Origin: Telmatactis stephensoni
Lineage: Eukaryota; Cnidaria; Anthozoa; Actiniaria; Isophelliidae
Direction of reading: 5' to 3'
Assembly: GCA_029948255.1 (NCBI GenBank)
Contig: JALIZF010001912.1
Span: forward strand, 124,001 to 188,000
DNA length: 64,000 nucleotides
Shown here one piece after another: positions 63,347 to 64,000 of the stretch. A program made the translations under genes and the position numbers. Below the pieces are notes generated by a model, which worked only from the letters and a program-made list of their open reading frames with translations, had not been told where the DNA came from and searched no databases. Within the stretch, counting starts at the first letter, position 1. Every line of letters begins with the position of its first letter.

Positions 63347-63815
63347 CCGGTGTGAAACCCACGAAGTCCCGAAAAAGCTCGTATGATAAATTTTTCTATA
63401 CCTTTGCAATACCGATATGCACGTACATGCTTTTATTACAGTATATTCACTGGTGAGCATTTTCACCTTTAAACAAACAAACAAACTGATAATATTGCAA
63501 AATTGCGCTGTTGTACGATGCGGTTTCTACAACTCGTCTTGCATTTTGCAGTGAATCCTGCAGCGCAACGCAAAACGTAATTAACATATCAAAAAACTGA
63601 CACCATTTTGCTGGATATTTTTCTAAGAATCGAACAGTGAAAAAAGTTTTTGAAAATTAAAAATTGCTTTGTACTTATATCTCGCTAAGGGAAACCCTAA
63701 ATAAATATATAAAGCACTTTAAAAGTATCATCATCATCTACGTTTTCATGCGACATTTTTTACGAGGTGACACCGCGAGCCTTTATGAAGATCTTAATTA
63801 GTCGTTCAAGTCTTA

Positions 63816-63950
63816 GGGGGTGTTTACATGGCACTAGGATCATCCTAGTAAGCGAATCATCCTACCTGCTATATATTTACTGCATTCACTCTGTTTACAT
63901 GGAAATTTGAGTCTTCACTTCGGGTACTAGGATCATTCTACTAAACAAAC
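63816..63950. mobile_element. TGTTTACATGGCACTA-type MITE, copy 4, partial
   Basis: The left half of the element ('gggggtgtttacatggcact' through 'ggtactaggatcattctact') is present. The right half is absent before the window ends. Confidence 0.75.
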
Positions 63951-64000
63951 TTTAGTTTTTTATCAACAGCTAATAAAATAATAATATCTTTCTTTCACGG

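Overview
The window looks like nuclear DNA of an invertebrate animal, most likely a cnidarian (stony-coral-like anthozoan). That assignment is inference, from AT-rich DNA, clustered intronless rhodopsin-class receptors that share one unusual sequence type, small-exon genes with GT-AG introns, and dense miniature inverted-repeat transposons (MITEs). No bacterial operon, phage or CRISPR structure is present.

Region 1 (about 1.8-24 kb) is a plus-strand tandem array of one class A GPCR family. It holds four intact single-exon genes (2152, 7150, 15899, 22637), one gene cut by a 151-bp palindromic MITE (10194-11309), and one decayed copy (8165-9199). It also holds three relics: a TM6 scrap at 5884, and two minus-strand fragments at about 14.96-15.38 kb and 21.87-22.33 kb. 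A 5'-truncated, frameshifted LINE (about 3.74-5.79 kb) sits inside one array unit. The blocks 11.7-17.2 kb and 17.25-24.0 kb are paralogous copies of each other. The second copy also carries a tRNA-Tyr-like gene split by a 142-bp TA-flanked MITE.

Region 2 (24-30 kb) has no convincing gene. It consists of MITEs, two inverted copies of a 40-bp minisatellite, a GC-biased 10-bp minisatellite, and a short stretch resembling the 5' end of U2 snRNA.

Region 3 (30-44 kb) has three intact minus-strand members of the same GPCR family (31766-30798, 37253-36192, 39878-38895). A truncated receptor of a different class A family follows at 43268-42456. Two tRNA-derived SINE copies and long (AAAT)n and (AAAGT)n arrays lie between them.

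Region 4 (44-64 kb) has no receptor gene. After a MITE-rich stretch come two tandem plus-strand synaptotagmin-like genes, each with an N-terminal membrane segment, a basic/Ser-rich linker, C2A and C2B. The first can be assembled from seven exons (47046-56371) with reading phase conserved throughout, giving about 549 residues. The second has five exons (58358-62801), with a one-base phase conflict at its first intron. Both have lost several of the acidic Ca2+ ligands of classical synaptotagmins.

The receptors are predicted plasma-membrane sensors and the C2 proteins predicted membrane-trafficking factors. Nothing in the sequence links the two groups functionally; they are simply neighbours.
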